A stretch of 64,000 nucleotides of DNA from Tolypothrix sp. PCC 7712 (GTDB lineage: Bacteria; Cyanobacteriota; Cyanobacteriia; Cyanobacteriales; Nostocaceae). Below, piece by piece: positions 1 through 8,063 of this stretch. The notes below the pieces were generated by a model that was given only the letters and a program-made list of their open reading frames with translations, made no database searches and had not been told where the DNA came from. The translations under genes and the position numbers were made by a program. Location of the stretch: assembly GCF_025860405.1 (NCBI RefSeq), contig NZ_CP063785.1, forward strand, positions 744,001 to 808,000. Reading direction: 5' to 3'. The first letter of the stretch is position 1, and every line of letters begins with the position of its first letter.

Positions 1-1423
1 GGATGAGGTGATAGAACTTGAGGATTTACAGCACTTAGAGAATCAAGCAACGCCCGGTGCTTGGCAATTGGCCAATGATTGTGGCGGTATAACCGTTTGG
101 CTAATTGTGGCGACAGCGCAGGTGAGAGCGGATGGGGAACTATGTAACACAGCAGAATTAGAACTGCGATCGCAATTTATCGCAAGGGCTGTGAAATATT
201 GCTCTGTAGCGTTGGCAAAACTCAGACATATCCAATCTTGGCAACAAAAGTCGCAATATTTGGGTAGTTCTAATCGTGAGTTGGAGCGTACTAATCAACT
301 TAAGAACCAGTTTTTGGCAAATACCAGTCACGAAATCCGCACACCGCTGAGTTCGATTATCGGCTTTACTCATCTGCTGTTGGCGCAAGGCTACGATCCA
401 ACGAGAGAACGCCATCAAGAATATTTAAATATTATTCAATCTAGCAGCAAGCATTTGCTAGCACTAATCAATGATATTTTGGATCTTTCTAAAATTGAAG
501 CCAACCAGCTAGATGTCCAGTGGGAAATAGTTAATGTGCCGACATTGTGCCGGAATGTGTTGGCACTAGTAAAAGAAAAAGCTGCTAATAAAGGTTTAAA
601 ATTACTATTAGATATTGAGCCGGAGATAACAACGATAGTTGCCGATCCTTTACGGCTCAAACAAATGTTATTAAATTTACTTTTCAACGCCCTTAAGTTT
701 ACAACTACAGGCACTGTCGGTTTACAGGTAGTCGCTAAAGGTAGCTTTTTACATTTTACAGTTTGGGATACTGGTACTGGTATTTCTCCAATAGACCAGG
801 CAAAACTTTTCCAACCCTATTTCCAAATTGCTAATCCCACAGTTAACCGTAATGAAGGTACTGGCTTAGGTTTAGCTGTAACTCGTAAACTCGCTGAAGT
901 GCATGGTGGTTGTATAGAAGTCGAATCTAAAGTTGATTGCGGCTCGCGTTTTACGATCGTACTTCCCTTAAATCCTGTGGGAGAATTAACGGGAATTATG
1001 GGTGATGTGACTGCTGCATCCGCTACAACGCCTTTAGACATTGCGCCTAGTTGTTTTTTAGAAATTTTGCTAGTAGAAAATGACTTAAACAATGCTAAGT
1101 TAATGCAAATTTATTTAGAAAAACTAGGTTATCAAGTCACTGTGGCCAAGAATGCTGCTGAAATGTGGGAAGCATTAAAAGATATTAATCCAGCAGTAAT
1201 TTTAATGGATGTAAATCTGCCAGATGATAATGGTTTAAATTTAGTGCGGCAGTTACGAGAAAATTCCCAATATCAAATGACTCCGGTAATTGCCCAAACA
1301 GCAATGGCCATGAAAGGCGATCGCGAAATTTGTCTGGCAGCTGGAGTGAATGATTATATTTCTAAACCTATCGATTTACCACTGTTAGCTAGTTTGGTAG
1401 CTAAATATAGTAAACCTCAGTAA
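1..1423 (+). CDS. Hybrid sensor histidine kinase, 5' end cut by the window
   Basis: This is a two-component phosphorelay kinase. Numbering from the GTG at 8, the sequence shows a coiled linker (about 85-100), a HisKA dimerisation helix with phospho-acceptor His108 in SHEIRTP, an HATPase_c domain with N-box Asn227, G1 box DTGTGI (254-259) and G2 box GTGLGL (284-289), and a C-terminal receiver domain with Asp401 in LMDVNLPD and Lys453. The frame stays open to base 1, so the GTG at 8 is probably not the true start and an N-terminal sensor domain (the residues before 85 look like the end of a GAF-type region) lies outside the window. No partner response regulator is visible. Signal and output are unknown. 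Confidence 0.9.
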   Translation, partial: DEVIELEDLQHLENQATPGAWQLANDCGGITVWLIVATAQVRADGELCNTAELELRSQFIARAVKYCSVALAKLRHIQSWQQKSQYLGSSNRELERTNQLKNQFLANTSHEIRTPLSSIIGFTHLLLAQGYDPTRERHQEYLNIIQSSSKHLLALINDILDLSKIEANQLDVQWEIVNVPTLCRNVLALVKEKAANKGLKLLLDIEPEITTIVADPLRLKQMLLNLLFNALKFTTTGTVGLQVVAKGSFLHFTVWDTGTGISPIDQAKLFQPYFQIANPTVNRNEGTGLGLAVTRKLAEVHGGCIEVESKVDCGSRFTIVLPLNPVGELTGIMGDVTAASATTPLDIAPSCFLEILLVENDLNNAKLMQIYLEKLGYQVTVAKNAAEMWEALKDINPAVILMDVNLPDDNGLNLVRQLRENSQYQMTPVIAQTAMAMKGDREICLAAGVNDYISKPIDLPLLASLVAKYSKPQ

Positions 1424-1464
1424 GAGATGATTTATAAAGTAAAAATAAAATTGCTGTAGGGAAG

Positions 1465-1585
1465 CTAGTACAAGCCGGCGTAAATAGCGCAAAGTTGGCG
1501 GTGTCGGTTTCCGTCCCGCCAAACTTTGTAAGAGAAACAGACCATCTGTAATCGCTAAAAGGCTTGTGCTAACTATTCTTTCTTT
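1465..1585 (+). repeat. Dispersed repeat carrying a 49-bp palindromic insertion
   Basis: The sequence starting CTAGTACAAG is matched by 35256-35330. This copy is interrupted at 1487-1535 by a 49-bp palindrome whose arms are AAAGTTGGCGG and CCGCCAAACTTT; the copy near 35.27 kb has the uninterrupted site. Confidence 0.7.
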
Positions 1586-1827
1586 TGACTTTTGACTCCT
1601 GCGGAGTTCGCCAGTTGCTTTATGCCGACGGCACTTCCTTCAAGTCGGCAAAGCCGCCCAACGGAGTGCCTTGGGAACCCGTCCACCGCACTGGCTCACT
1701 TTTGACTTTTGCCTTGTTGTACTAGTCGTGTAACGTCTCCGCAGTATTCACCCGTAATACCATTTCTCTAAATTCAGGCTACAGATAATTCTCTCCCTAC
1801 CCCCTGCTGCCTATTTGTAGCGGTATT
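1586..1827. other. Intergenic stretch with low-value repeats
   Basis: Between the kinase and the dihydroorotase-like gene there is repeat-like sequence: two TTTTGACTTTTG words flank a GC-richer block at about 1600-1695. The rest shows no gene or recognisable regulatory site. Confidence 0.4.
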
Positions 1828-1929
1828 TTGGAGAATTGGGATAATTTGCTGGCTGGTGGGATGACAGTGGAACAGGTGACGAAGTTTACAGGTTTGGATA
1901 TAGAGGCGATGGCTTCGCCATCGCCTTAG
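1828..1929 (+). pseudogene. Possible 3' remnant of an Rpn-type nuclease gene
   Basis: A short frame reads LENWDNLLAGGMTVEQVTKF followed by TGLDIE and a stop at 1927-1929. The pattern of a glycine turn, then 'VEQVTKFTGL', resembles the C-terminal tail common in Rpn/PD-(D/E)XK proteins of cyanobacteria. No start or upstream body is present, so if the reading is right this is a gene relic. The family assignment is inference from a short match. Confidence 0.3.
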
Positions 1930-1980
1930 GCGATCGCATCCACAAAGGCACTATCAGCAGTTGACGATTGACTGTTAATC

Positions 1981-3264
1981 CTAACACCAAATTTGGACAA
2001 CGCGACCTTGCAATTGTTGCCCTAGCCAAGGTGTATTACTAGAAAGGGTGTGCAGGTTTTTACTCTCGACTTTCCAGTTTTGCTGAGGGTCAAATAAGGT
2101 TAATTCAGCTTTTTGATGAGGTGCGATCGCCTGAAGTTTATCTCGCAAACATTCGGCTGATCGCGTACTCAAAGCCCGCCATAATTCTAAGGCGGTAAAT
2201 TCGCCAGTGTCTACGAGATGTTGCCATAACAAAGGCAATGCTAACTCGTAACCAATTGCCCCTGGAGGTGCTTCTGCAAAGGCTTGGACTTTTTCTTCGT
2301 AGGTGAAGGGTGCGTGTTCAATGGCGATCGCATCAATGATTCCGGTGCGTACCCCCTCCCGTAGCGCCTTGACATCGCTGGGATTACCCAAGGGCGGATC
2401 TAAATGCAAGCTGGTGTGATAGCTTTTGACTGACTTGGTATCTAATAACAAATGCATCCAAGTAGTGCTGGCGGTGATGGGTAGACCAGATGCCTTGGCA
2501 GATGCAATTAAATCTACACTACGTGCAGTAGAAACACGCATAATATGCACGTGGGAATTGCCTGTGGCGGCGACTAATTCCAATAAAGCTGCGATCGCAC
2601 TTGTTTCTGCACTGGCGGGGATGGGTGGTAAACCCAGGCGAATCGCGTCTGGCCCTTCTCGCATCACTCCATTGGCTGTTAATTGCTGGTCACAAGGCCA
2701 AAAGGCTACTGGTTTACCTATAGGCAGGAGATATTCTAACACCCGCCGCACTAGCCCTAAATTTTCCCTGGGGACAGCATCAGTAAAGCCAACAACACCC
2801 GCCGCAGCTAAATCTGCTAATTCTGTTAATTGCTTCCCTGCTAAATCGAGCGTCATCGCACCCCAGGTTTGGAGATGTGGGAGAGGGGGGGATGAGAGGG
2901 AGGAAGCTTCTCTTTGTTGACTCATCTTTTGCAACTGTGCCACAACAGCCGGGTTATCAATGACGGGGGAGGTATTAGGTAAGATGCTGATTCTGGTAAA
3001 ACCACCAGCCGCCGCTGCTTGTAGCAGAGATGAGATGGTTTCCCTTTCTTCAAATCCCGGTTCTCCAGAGTGGCTGTACAAATCCACTAACCCTGGCCCT
3101 AGAATTAATCCCCGACAGTCTTTGATTTGAGTATCGGAACTGACATCGGTAATATGTGCGGCAATGGCTTGAATGTAACCATCAGCAATTAGCACATCAG
3201 TTAGTTGATCTGTTCCAGAAACCGGGTCAATTACCCGTACTTGTTGTAGCAATTCAGTTGTCAT
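1981..3264 (-). CDS. pyrC: Dihydroorotase-like protein (PyrC family), altered metal site
   Basis: This 427-residue protein has the amidohydrolase layout of type I dihydroorotase, the third step of pyrimidine synthesis. It keeps the PGLVD strand and the GEPGFEERET loop (about 58-77), the GFTDAV segment, HIMRVSTA and the IEHAPF motif near the C-terminus. The metal-binding HxH is YSH here (Tyr63, His65), and the usual DHAPH is EHAPF, so two positions that normally hold catalytic metal ligands differ. Non-catalytic dihydroorotase homologues that support aspartate transcarbamoylase are known, and this protein may belong to that class. The start is the ATG at 3262-3264. It stands alone on the minus strand. 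Confidence 0.8.
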   Translation of the reverse strand: MTTELLQQVRVIDPVSGTDQLTDVLIADGYIQAIAAHITDVSSDTQIKDCRGLILGPGLVDLYSHSGEPGFEERETISSLLQAAAAGGFTRISILPNTSPVIDNPAVVAQLQKMSQQREASSLSSPPLPHLQTWGAMTLDLAGKQLTELADLAAAGVVGFTDAVPRENLGLVRRVLEYLLPIGKPVAFWPCDQQLTANGVMREGPDAIRLGLPPIPASAETSAIAALLELVAATGNSHVHIMRVSTARSVDLIASAKASGLPITASTTWMHLLLDTKSVKSYHTSLHLDPPLGNPSDVKALREGVRTGIIDAIAIEHAPFTYEEKVQAFAEAPPGAIGYELALPLLWQHLVDTGEFTALELWRALSTRSAECLRDKLQAIAPHQKAELTLFDPQQNWKVESKNLHTLSSNTPWLGQQLQGRVVQIWC

Positions 3265-3363
3265 GTGTGCTTTTAGCGATTACTTATCAGTGTTTTAACT
3301 GTGAGTCTATTTTGATCTATTTGTTGACCGAACAAAGGATGAAGGATAAAGACAGGTTGAATG

Positions 3364-3667
3364 ATACCAATTTTAAAAAAGAAGGCGACAGATTGTAGGG
3401 GCACGGCACTGGCCATTGGTGTCAACTTAACGTGAAACTCGCTTGGTTGAAAGGTTTCGCCCTCACCCCCAGCCCCTCTCCCGCAGGGAGAAGGGAGCAA
3501 GAGATTTAGTTCTCCTTCTCCTGGGGGAGAAGGGGTTAGGGGATGAGGGCACGAGGTATTTGTACAACGCCCGCCCTATATAGCTTTTAGCTTAAGTTGA
3601 CACGTATGGGCACTGGCGTGCCCTCTAGAATATATTGATGTGTCGCAAACATTATTTGAATTGGTAT
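3364..3667 (+). repeat. Nested inverted-repeat elements (outer element filled by inner)
   Basis: The outer element begins ATACCAATTTTAAAAAAG and ends CATTATTTGAATTGGTAT, so its ends are inverted repeats. An inner element of about 185 bp, with ends GTGTCAACTTAACG and TTAAGTTGACAC, occupies 3419-3603. The inner body carries TTTCGCCCTCACCCCCAGCC and its near-complement. Further copies occur at 16545, 25765 (inner only, inverted), 31415 (inner only) and 35332. Confidence 0.75.
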
Positions 3668-3771
3668 GAGAATGGCGATCACTTCAAACCCATCCCTAAA
3701 TCAGTCGAGTAATTTCATACTTCATACTTTATATTTCAGTCTTCAATTGACTGACAGCTTAACACTGACCT

Positions 3772-5124
3772 CTACAATGCTCCAGCTGCTGTTTTATCGA
3801 ATACTCCGCCACCTAAGTGAGTGGTGATATTCATGGCTTGCAGCACTGGTAAACCATCTGGCCCAGCTGGGTAATCGATGACGCTAACTGCGCCGTTACC
3901 CTGGCGGAAATTCCAGAAGTTGTCTGATGGTAAACCAAGAATATGACATAGTAAAGTTTTATTGGTAGCGTCGTGAGCGACGACGATGCCAGTTTTGAGA
4001 TGACTTTGTGATGCTGCTTGCACAATTAAGCGCCAAGCTGCAACGCTACGTTCCCAAACTTGCTGTAAATTTTCCCCTTCAGGCATTTGTACTTGTGCTG
4101 GTTCTGTGCGCCAGCGTTCTAACTCTCCGGGAAACTCTTGTTCTATTTCTGCTTCTAATTTGCCTTCCCAGAGTCCGTGGCTGATTTCTCTTAAACCATC
4201 TTGAAATTCCAGCTTTACACTAGGATGATGCTGCAAGATGAGTTCTGCTGTTTCTTTGGGACGCGCCATTGGACTGCTGACAGCAAAATCTATGTCCACA
4301 TCTTTGAGAAATTCACCAGCTTTCCGCGCCTGGTTTCTACCGTTGTCGTTGAGGGGAACGTCAATTTGTCCTTGGAACTTAGTTTGACGATTCCACTCGG
4401 TTTCTCCATGACGTACCAGTAGCAACCTGACTCCTTGATGTCCGGGACGCAATGAAGGCAGAGTTTCGCCTGTATGTTGTGTCTGATTTAAAGATTCTAA
4501 CTGTACGGGGTCGCCCAAACCGCCAGCAAAATTTAATACTGTAATGCCACAGTTAGATTGCTGTATGGAGTGGTAGCGGCTAGCGGGAATTCCTAACGCC
4601 GTGCTAATTAAAGCGCGATTAATGCCGTTATGTCCCACAATCAAGATAGTTTCACCTTGATGATGGGGTAAAGTTTCTTGCCAAAACTGCCGTGCTTGTT
4701 CGTATAAAGATAGAACCGGAAAATGTTCTTTGGTTCCTTCTGCGCTTTCCACTAACATCCGCAATTCATGGGGACGTTCGTGCCAAGTTTGGTAATCTTC
4801 AGCGAACTGTTGCTTCACCTCAGCTGTGAGCATTCTCTCCCATAAAGGCAGGTCAATCTCCAGCAATTTATCAGAAGTTTGGCAGACAGCAGACTTGCTA
4901 GTCGGATTTGTCAACTCACGTTGAATAATTTCTGCTGTTTGCTTTGCTCTCTGTAATGGACTGCTATAAATTGCATGGAATAAAATATTACTGAGGGCCT
5001 TGCCTAATTTGCCGGCATCGGTTTGACCTTTTTCTGTCAATAAGGACGCATCCGTGCGCCCTTGGATACGCCGCTCAGTGTTATACATACTTTGGCCGTG
5101 GCGTACAATGATCACACGGGTCAC
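3772..5124 (-). CDS. Tandem double histidine phosphatase (phosphoglycerate mutase superfamily)
   Basis: Two complete histidine phosphatase domains are fused in 450 residues. Domain 1 has RHG with His9, Glu89 and His165 (VGHNG). Domain 2 has RHG with His239, Glu313 and His384 (VAHD). Both keep the phospho-histidine and the second His, so both could be active. Substrate cannot be told; cyanobacterial relatives include phosphoserine phosphatases and sugar-phosphate phosphatases. The start is a GTG at 5122-5124, chosen because a strong AGGAGGG ribosome site lies just upstream and the RHG motif follows at once. There is no operon partner. Confidence 0.85.
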   Translation of the reverse strand: MTRVIIVRHGQSMYNTERRIQGRTDASLLTEKGQTDAGKLGKALSNILFHAIYSSPLQRAKQTAEIIQRELTNPTSKSAVCQTSDKLLEIDLPLWERMLTAEVKQQFAEDYQTWHERPHELRMLVESAEGTKEHFPVLSLYEQARQFWQETLPHHQGETILIVGHNGINRALISTALGIPASRYHSIQQSNCGITVLNFAGGLGDPVQLESLNQTQHTGETLPSLRPGHQGVRLLLVRHGETEWNRQTKFQGQIDVPLNDNGRNQARKAGEFLKDVDIDFAVSSPMARPKETAELILQHHPSVKLEFQDGLREISHGLWEGKLEAEIEQEFPGELERWRTEPAQVQMPEGENLQQVWERSVAAWRLIVQAASQSHLKTGIVVAHDATNKTLLCHILGLPSDNFWNFRQGNGAVSVIDYPAGPDGLPVLQAMNITTHLGGGVFDKTAAGAL

Positions 5125-5204
5125 TATCTTGCCCTCCTCTCTCTAAAGGAACAATTTTACTGCAAACTGGGTTAATCACTGTAACTTAATTTTTACCAGG
5201 AAAG

Positions 5205-5262
5205 ATAGGGGGGGTTGGGGATGAGGGAGATGAGGAGGATAAGGGGGATGAGGGAGAAAATA
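5205..5262. repeat. Low-complexity G-rich repeat (GGGGATGAGG type)
   Basis: Iterations of GGGGATGAGGGAGATGAGGA occur here. A closely similar block lies inside the coding sequence at about 44006-44058, so this repeat has spread into a gene. Confidence 0.6.
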
Positions 5263-5276
5263 ATCATTATTGTACA

Positions 5277-5298
5277 GACGCGATGAATCGCGTCTCTT
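5277..5298. repeat. Short palindrome AGACGCGATGAATCGCGTCT
   Basis: A 20-bp perfect-arm hairpin; the same word with TTAA in the loop occurs at about 42593-42613. It could fold in RNA ahead of the gene at 5334, but the dispersal suggests a small repeat family. Confidence 0.5.
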
Positions 5299-5333
5299 GG
5301 TCTCTATGACTCAGTACTATTAAGGAATTATAT

Positions 5334-5879
5334 ATGTTAAAAGGTATTTCGTTAGCGATCACTCTTTCTTTTATTTCTTTCATTAACTACAGCCATAGTC
5401 AAGCAATTGCTACCACCACTACTGATTATCAAATTGCTCAAAATTCTCAGCCATCGACAGCATTAACTGAGGAACAGTTGGGAATCGGTGGTATTAAACT
5501 TTCTATGCGTGAAATACAAGTCAGAAAGATTTTAGGTAAACCTGTAAAAGTAGAAAATATTGATAGTCCTGCGATCGGCAGAATTCGGACTCTGAAATAC
5601 CCTGATATCACAGTTGATTTAGATGAGGGTGGTACGCCAGGTAAATTTACTGTTTATCAAATTAAAGTTACCAGTAATAAATATGCCACTATCGATGGTG
5701 TAAAAGTTGGCGATGGGCAATCAAAAGTCATCAGAACATACGGTAAAGCTGAGATTTATAAAGAAGATAATCTGACTAGAATAAATTACGGACTAGAAAA
5801 CCCTAGCCCTGCAGGTTTAAATTTTACTTTTAAGAATGGCAAAGTTATCGAAATTCTCTGCTTTTACGTAATGAATTAA
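5334..5879 (+). CDS. Secreted protein of unknown function
   Basis: A 181-residue protein with a clear signal peptide (hydrophobic residues 5-20, likely cleavage near the SQAIA region). The mature part appears to hold two similar halves, each starting with a G-x-(K/V)-x-(G/S)-x-S/Q-x-x-(V/I) pattern and then a phrase like LGKP or YGKA (about residues 50-100 and 115-170). This is reminiscent of the BamE/OmlA-like fold, but that is inference. A GGAATTA stretch precedes the ATG. No neighbour suggests a function. Confidence 0.7.
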   Translation: MLKGISLAITLSFISFINYSHSQAIATTTTDYQIAQNSQPSTALTEEQLGIGGIKLSMREIQVRKILGKPVKVENIDSPAIGRIRTLKYPDITVDLDEGGTPGKFTVYQIKVTSNKYATIDGVKVGDGQSKVIRTYGKAEIYKEDNLTRINYGLENPSPAGLNFTFKNGKVIEILCFYVMN

Positions 5880-5937
5880 CCTGACTTTTTTTACTGCAAT
5901 TGCATTGCACTTATTAAGAGAGCATTGATACATTAAG

Positions 5938-6074
5938 GTGTGTTACGGCTATGAGAGTGGGACAAAGAGACAATGACATTTAGCCGTAACGCACCATCAA
6001 TGCGCCGATGCGTTAGGCGCTAAGATAGTTATTTCGTGACAAACCACATTGGAAATGAGCACCTAACACATCCT
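5938..6074 (+). repeat. Dispersed palindromic repeat (GTGTGTTACGGCT family)
   Basis: This block, beginning GTGTGTTACGGCTATGAGA and including GCCGTAACGCACCATC and ATTTCGTGAC, recurs inverted at 11700-11837 and in part at 54735-54825. No coding potential is seen. Confidence 0.65.
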
Positions 6075-6148
6075 ACAGTAATTTTATTTTTCCTTTAGCA
6101 ATAACCCGTAACCGATAATCGTAAAGCTCAGTTATCCAACTTTCCTAA

Positions 6149-6262
6149 CCAATACTTGTCGGTTAAGGGGAAAAAGAGGAATGGTTCAAGGGAAAGAAAA
6201 AACCTTTAACCGTTTCCCCAAAACCAATTTTGAGTTCAAAACGCTATCCCTTGTAGTATTGC
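6149..6262 (+). repeat. Dispersed hairpin repeat (AATACTTGTCGGTTAAGG family)
   Basis: It starts CCAATACTTGTCGGTTAAGG and ends near AGTATTG, with complementary purine-rich and pyrimidine-rich halves. A second copy is at 11547-11680; shortened relatives are at 34433-34500, 34685-34762 and 45925-45990. Confidence 0.6.
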
Positions 6263-6456
6263 TCCCCTAACTTCCTTAAAATCAGATAATTGTGATAAAC
6301 TACGGTAAGACGATGGATTTAAAGACTATTGTAAATGCAACTGTCAATCGTTTGATTCATGGGAAAAAAGTGCAAGATTGGCGTTGAGATTTGTAGGTAT
6401 CTTTGCGTTGTATTAGCTAGAAAGAGAAATTCTGATATTTTGAGGAATTAGGGGTT

Positions 6457-7065
6457 ATGGCTTTATCAATAGTAGATTCTACACTTACTTATATCTGCAT
6501 TCGCGTAAACTTGCAAGACCATACCCAACCGATAATTTCCCAATTAATTTCTCGCTACGGCTTAACAGTTAATATTGCAGCAGCTAGTTTAAAAGAAAAT
6601 ACTCAAAACAACGGCTGGTTTAATTTAGAAATTCAAGGCGATGCTCAACAAATAGCATCTGGACTTAGCTATTTACAATCGCTAAATATAGATATTGAGC
6701 AGTTAAACGTTAAAAGCCTCAGCGCTCAAAATCAAGAAAAACTCAAATTATTATGTATGAACCCAGATTGTTATGGGTGTTATCAGACAAAGCAAGAATT
6801 ACAAAATCGTAACCAAGAAGTTGAGATGACTGTTCCCAAAAATCGAGCGAAATTTCAAGTTTCTATTCCCCATAATTATCGTTCAGCGCCGATAATTAGC
6901 GGATTGGTAGCTTGTTATGGCTTAACTGTAAATATTGCTAAGGCTGATTTAGATATAGATGCTCAAAGAGATGGTAAGTTTGATTTAGAAATTTCCGGGA
7001 GTCCTCAACAGATTATCTTCGGGTTGAGATATTTAAAAGAATTAGGCTTACAAATTTGGCTGTAA
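6457..7065 (+). CDS. Tandem NIL-domain protein with a cysteine linker
   Basis: Two NIL domains (about 12-84 and 132-202) are recognised by the repeated pattern 'PIISxLxxxYGLTVNIA...F(N/D)LEI(Q/S)G...QQI..GL.YL'. NIL domains are small ferredoxin-like ligand-binding units, best known at the C-terminus of MetN-type ABC transporter ATPases, where they bind methionine. Here there is no ATPase, so the protein may be a free regulator or binding module. The linker contains Cys100, Cys105 and Cys108 (CMNPDCYGC), which could hold a metal or a disulfide. An AGGGGTT ribosome site precedes the ATG. It stands alone. Confidence 0.8.
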   Translation: MALSIVDSTLTYICIRVNLQDHTQPIISQLISRYGLTVNIAAASLKENTQNNGWFNLEIQGDAQQIASGLSYLQSLNIDIEQLNVKSLSAQNQEKLKLLCMNPDCYGCYQTKQELQNRNQEVEMTVPKNRAKFQVSIPHNYRSAPIISGLVACYGLTVNIAKADLDIDAQRDGKFDLEISGSPQQIIFGLRYLKELGLQIWL

Positions 7066-7160
7066 TATCAAGTCCATAGAGCTTTCTCAACAAAGGTAGG
7101 GTGCGTTACGGCTTTAATAGCAGCAGAATAGATAATACTATTTTGAACAAAGACAGCATC

Positions 7161-7242
7161 GATAAGGGCACGGCGACCATAATTTTTTGCGATATCAAAT
7201 TATCTTACAGGTGCCGTGCCCCTACAAAGAATTTATCTATCG
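7161..7242 (+). repeat. Partial outer inverted-repeat element
   Basis: The central inverted repeat GGGCACGGC ... GCCGTGCCCC and the ATATCAAATTAT core match the element at 34538-34672. The outer ends are missing. The rest of the 7066-7411 gap shows no gene. Confidence 0.5.
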
Positions 7243-7411
7243 CTTGTATCGGCGTTTATCAGCGTTTATCTGCGGTTAAATTCCTTGCAAACTAACATCT
7301 ATTGTGCAAGCCATACAAAGATGCAATAGTATAAAAGCGTATGGGTGAGTAAGCATCTTTTACCAGTTTACTGACCTAAAACGCTTAAAATTACTTAATA
7401 TTTTAACTTGT

Positions 7412-8056
7412 ATGGTGGCTATTGTTACTCAAACACAATTGCATGACTTACGCCCGGGCGATCGCGTTAGATATCATGGTGTCGATTGGAAAGTAGAAGA
7501 CTACAGCATATATCAAGATCCGCAGGGGTATTTAACGGATGAGTGGTTGCTAAGTTCTAAGAAGGGTTCAGAATATTACTTATTACGAGAATTCGATCCA
7601 AACAACAAGCCACATTCTATAACTTGGTATCTAGCTAACCCACTGCAAAATCCGCGCCTGTTACTACCAGATTCCGAAGAAAATATCATACCCAGGTTAT
7701 GGGAGGATATGCAATCTCAAGGGGAACCATATCCAGAATTGCAACTCTTTTATAAGCGTTATTACTTTGAGTCACGCACAGAGGGAGACTATCAGACAGA
7801 AGGTGAAATAAAATCTCGGATTACCTGGGATTATTGGGATGAAGAACATCAAATGAATTTAGCTATAGAAGCTTTTCCCTATCATCAATTAGATATTTAT
7901 TCTACCAAAGTAGTCCGTCCTGACGAATTTTCCTCTATCCAAAAATTAGCAGATGCAAATCAGATTGATGTGGGAGAGATTATTGTCAAATCTGTGCAAG
8001 CTGTATTTGCTTCTGTGCTATTGCTCATAGGAATTTGTATGCTCATATTTGGATAA
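7412..8056 (+). CDS. DUF4178 protein, first gene of the aminopropyl locus
   Basis: A 214-residue protein with the DUF4178 pattern near the N-terminus (LRPGDRVRYHGVDWKVEDYS, then WLLSSKKGSEYYLLREFD) and one transmembrane helix at the very C-terminus (about 192-213). DUF4178 proteins occur beside aminopropyltransferase-like, AdoMet decarboxylase-like and DUF350 genes in other bacteria, and that is the arrangement here. Their molecular role is not established. The helix would tether the protein to a membrane with most of it in the cytoplasm. The next gene starts 8 bases after its stop. Confidence 0.8.
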   Translation: MVAIVTQTQLHDLRPGDRVRYHGVDWKVEDYSIYQDPQGYLTDEWLLSSKKGSEYYLLREFDPNNKPHSITWYLANPLQNPRLLLPDSEENIIPRLWEDMQSQGEPYPELQLFYKRYYFESRTEGDYQTEGEIKSRITWDYWDEEHQMNLAIEAFPYHQLDIYSTKVVRPDEFSSIQKLADANQIDVGEIIVKSVQAVFASVLLLIGICMLIFG

Positions 8057-8063
8057 GTGGGAA

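Noticed and set aside
7064..7300. Small frame at 7101-7295 as a gene
   Set aside because: It overlaps a dispersed inverted-repeat element and its sequence has no protein-like pattern.
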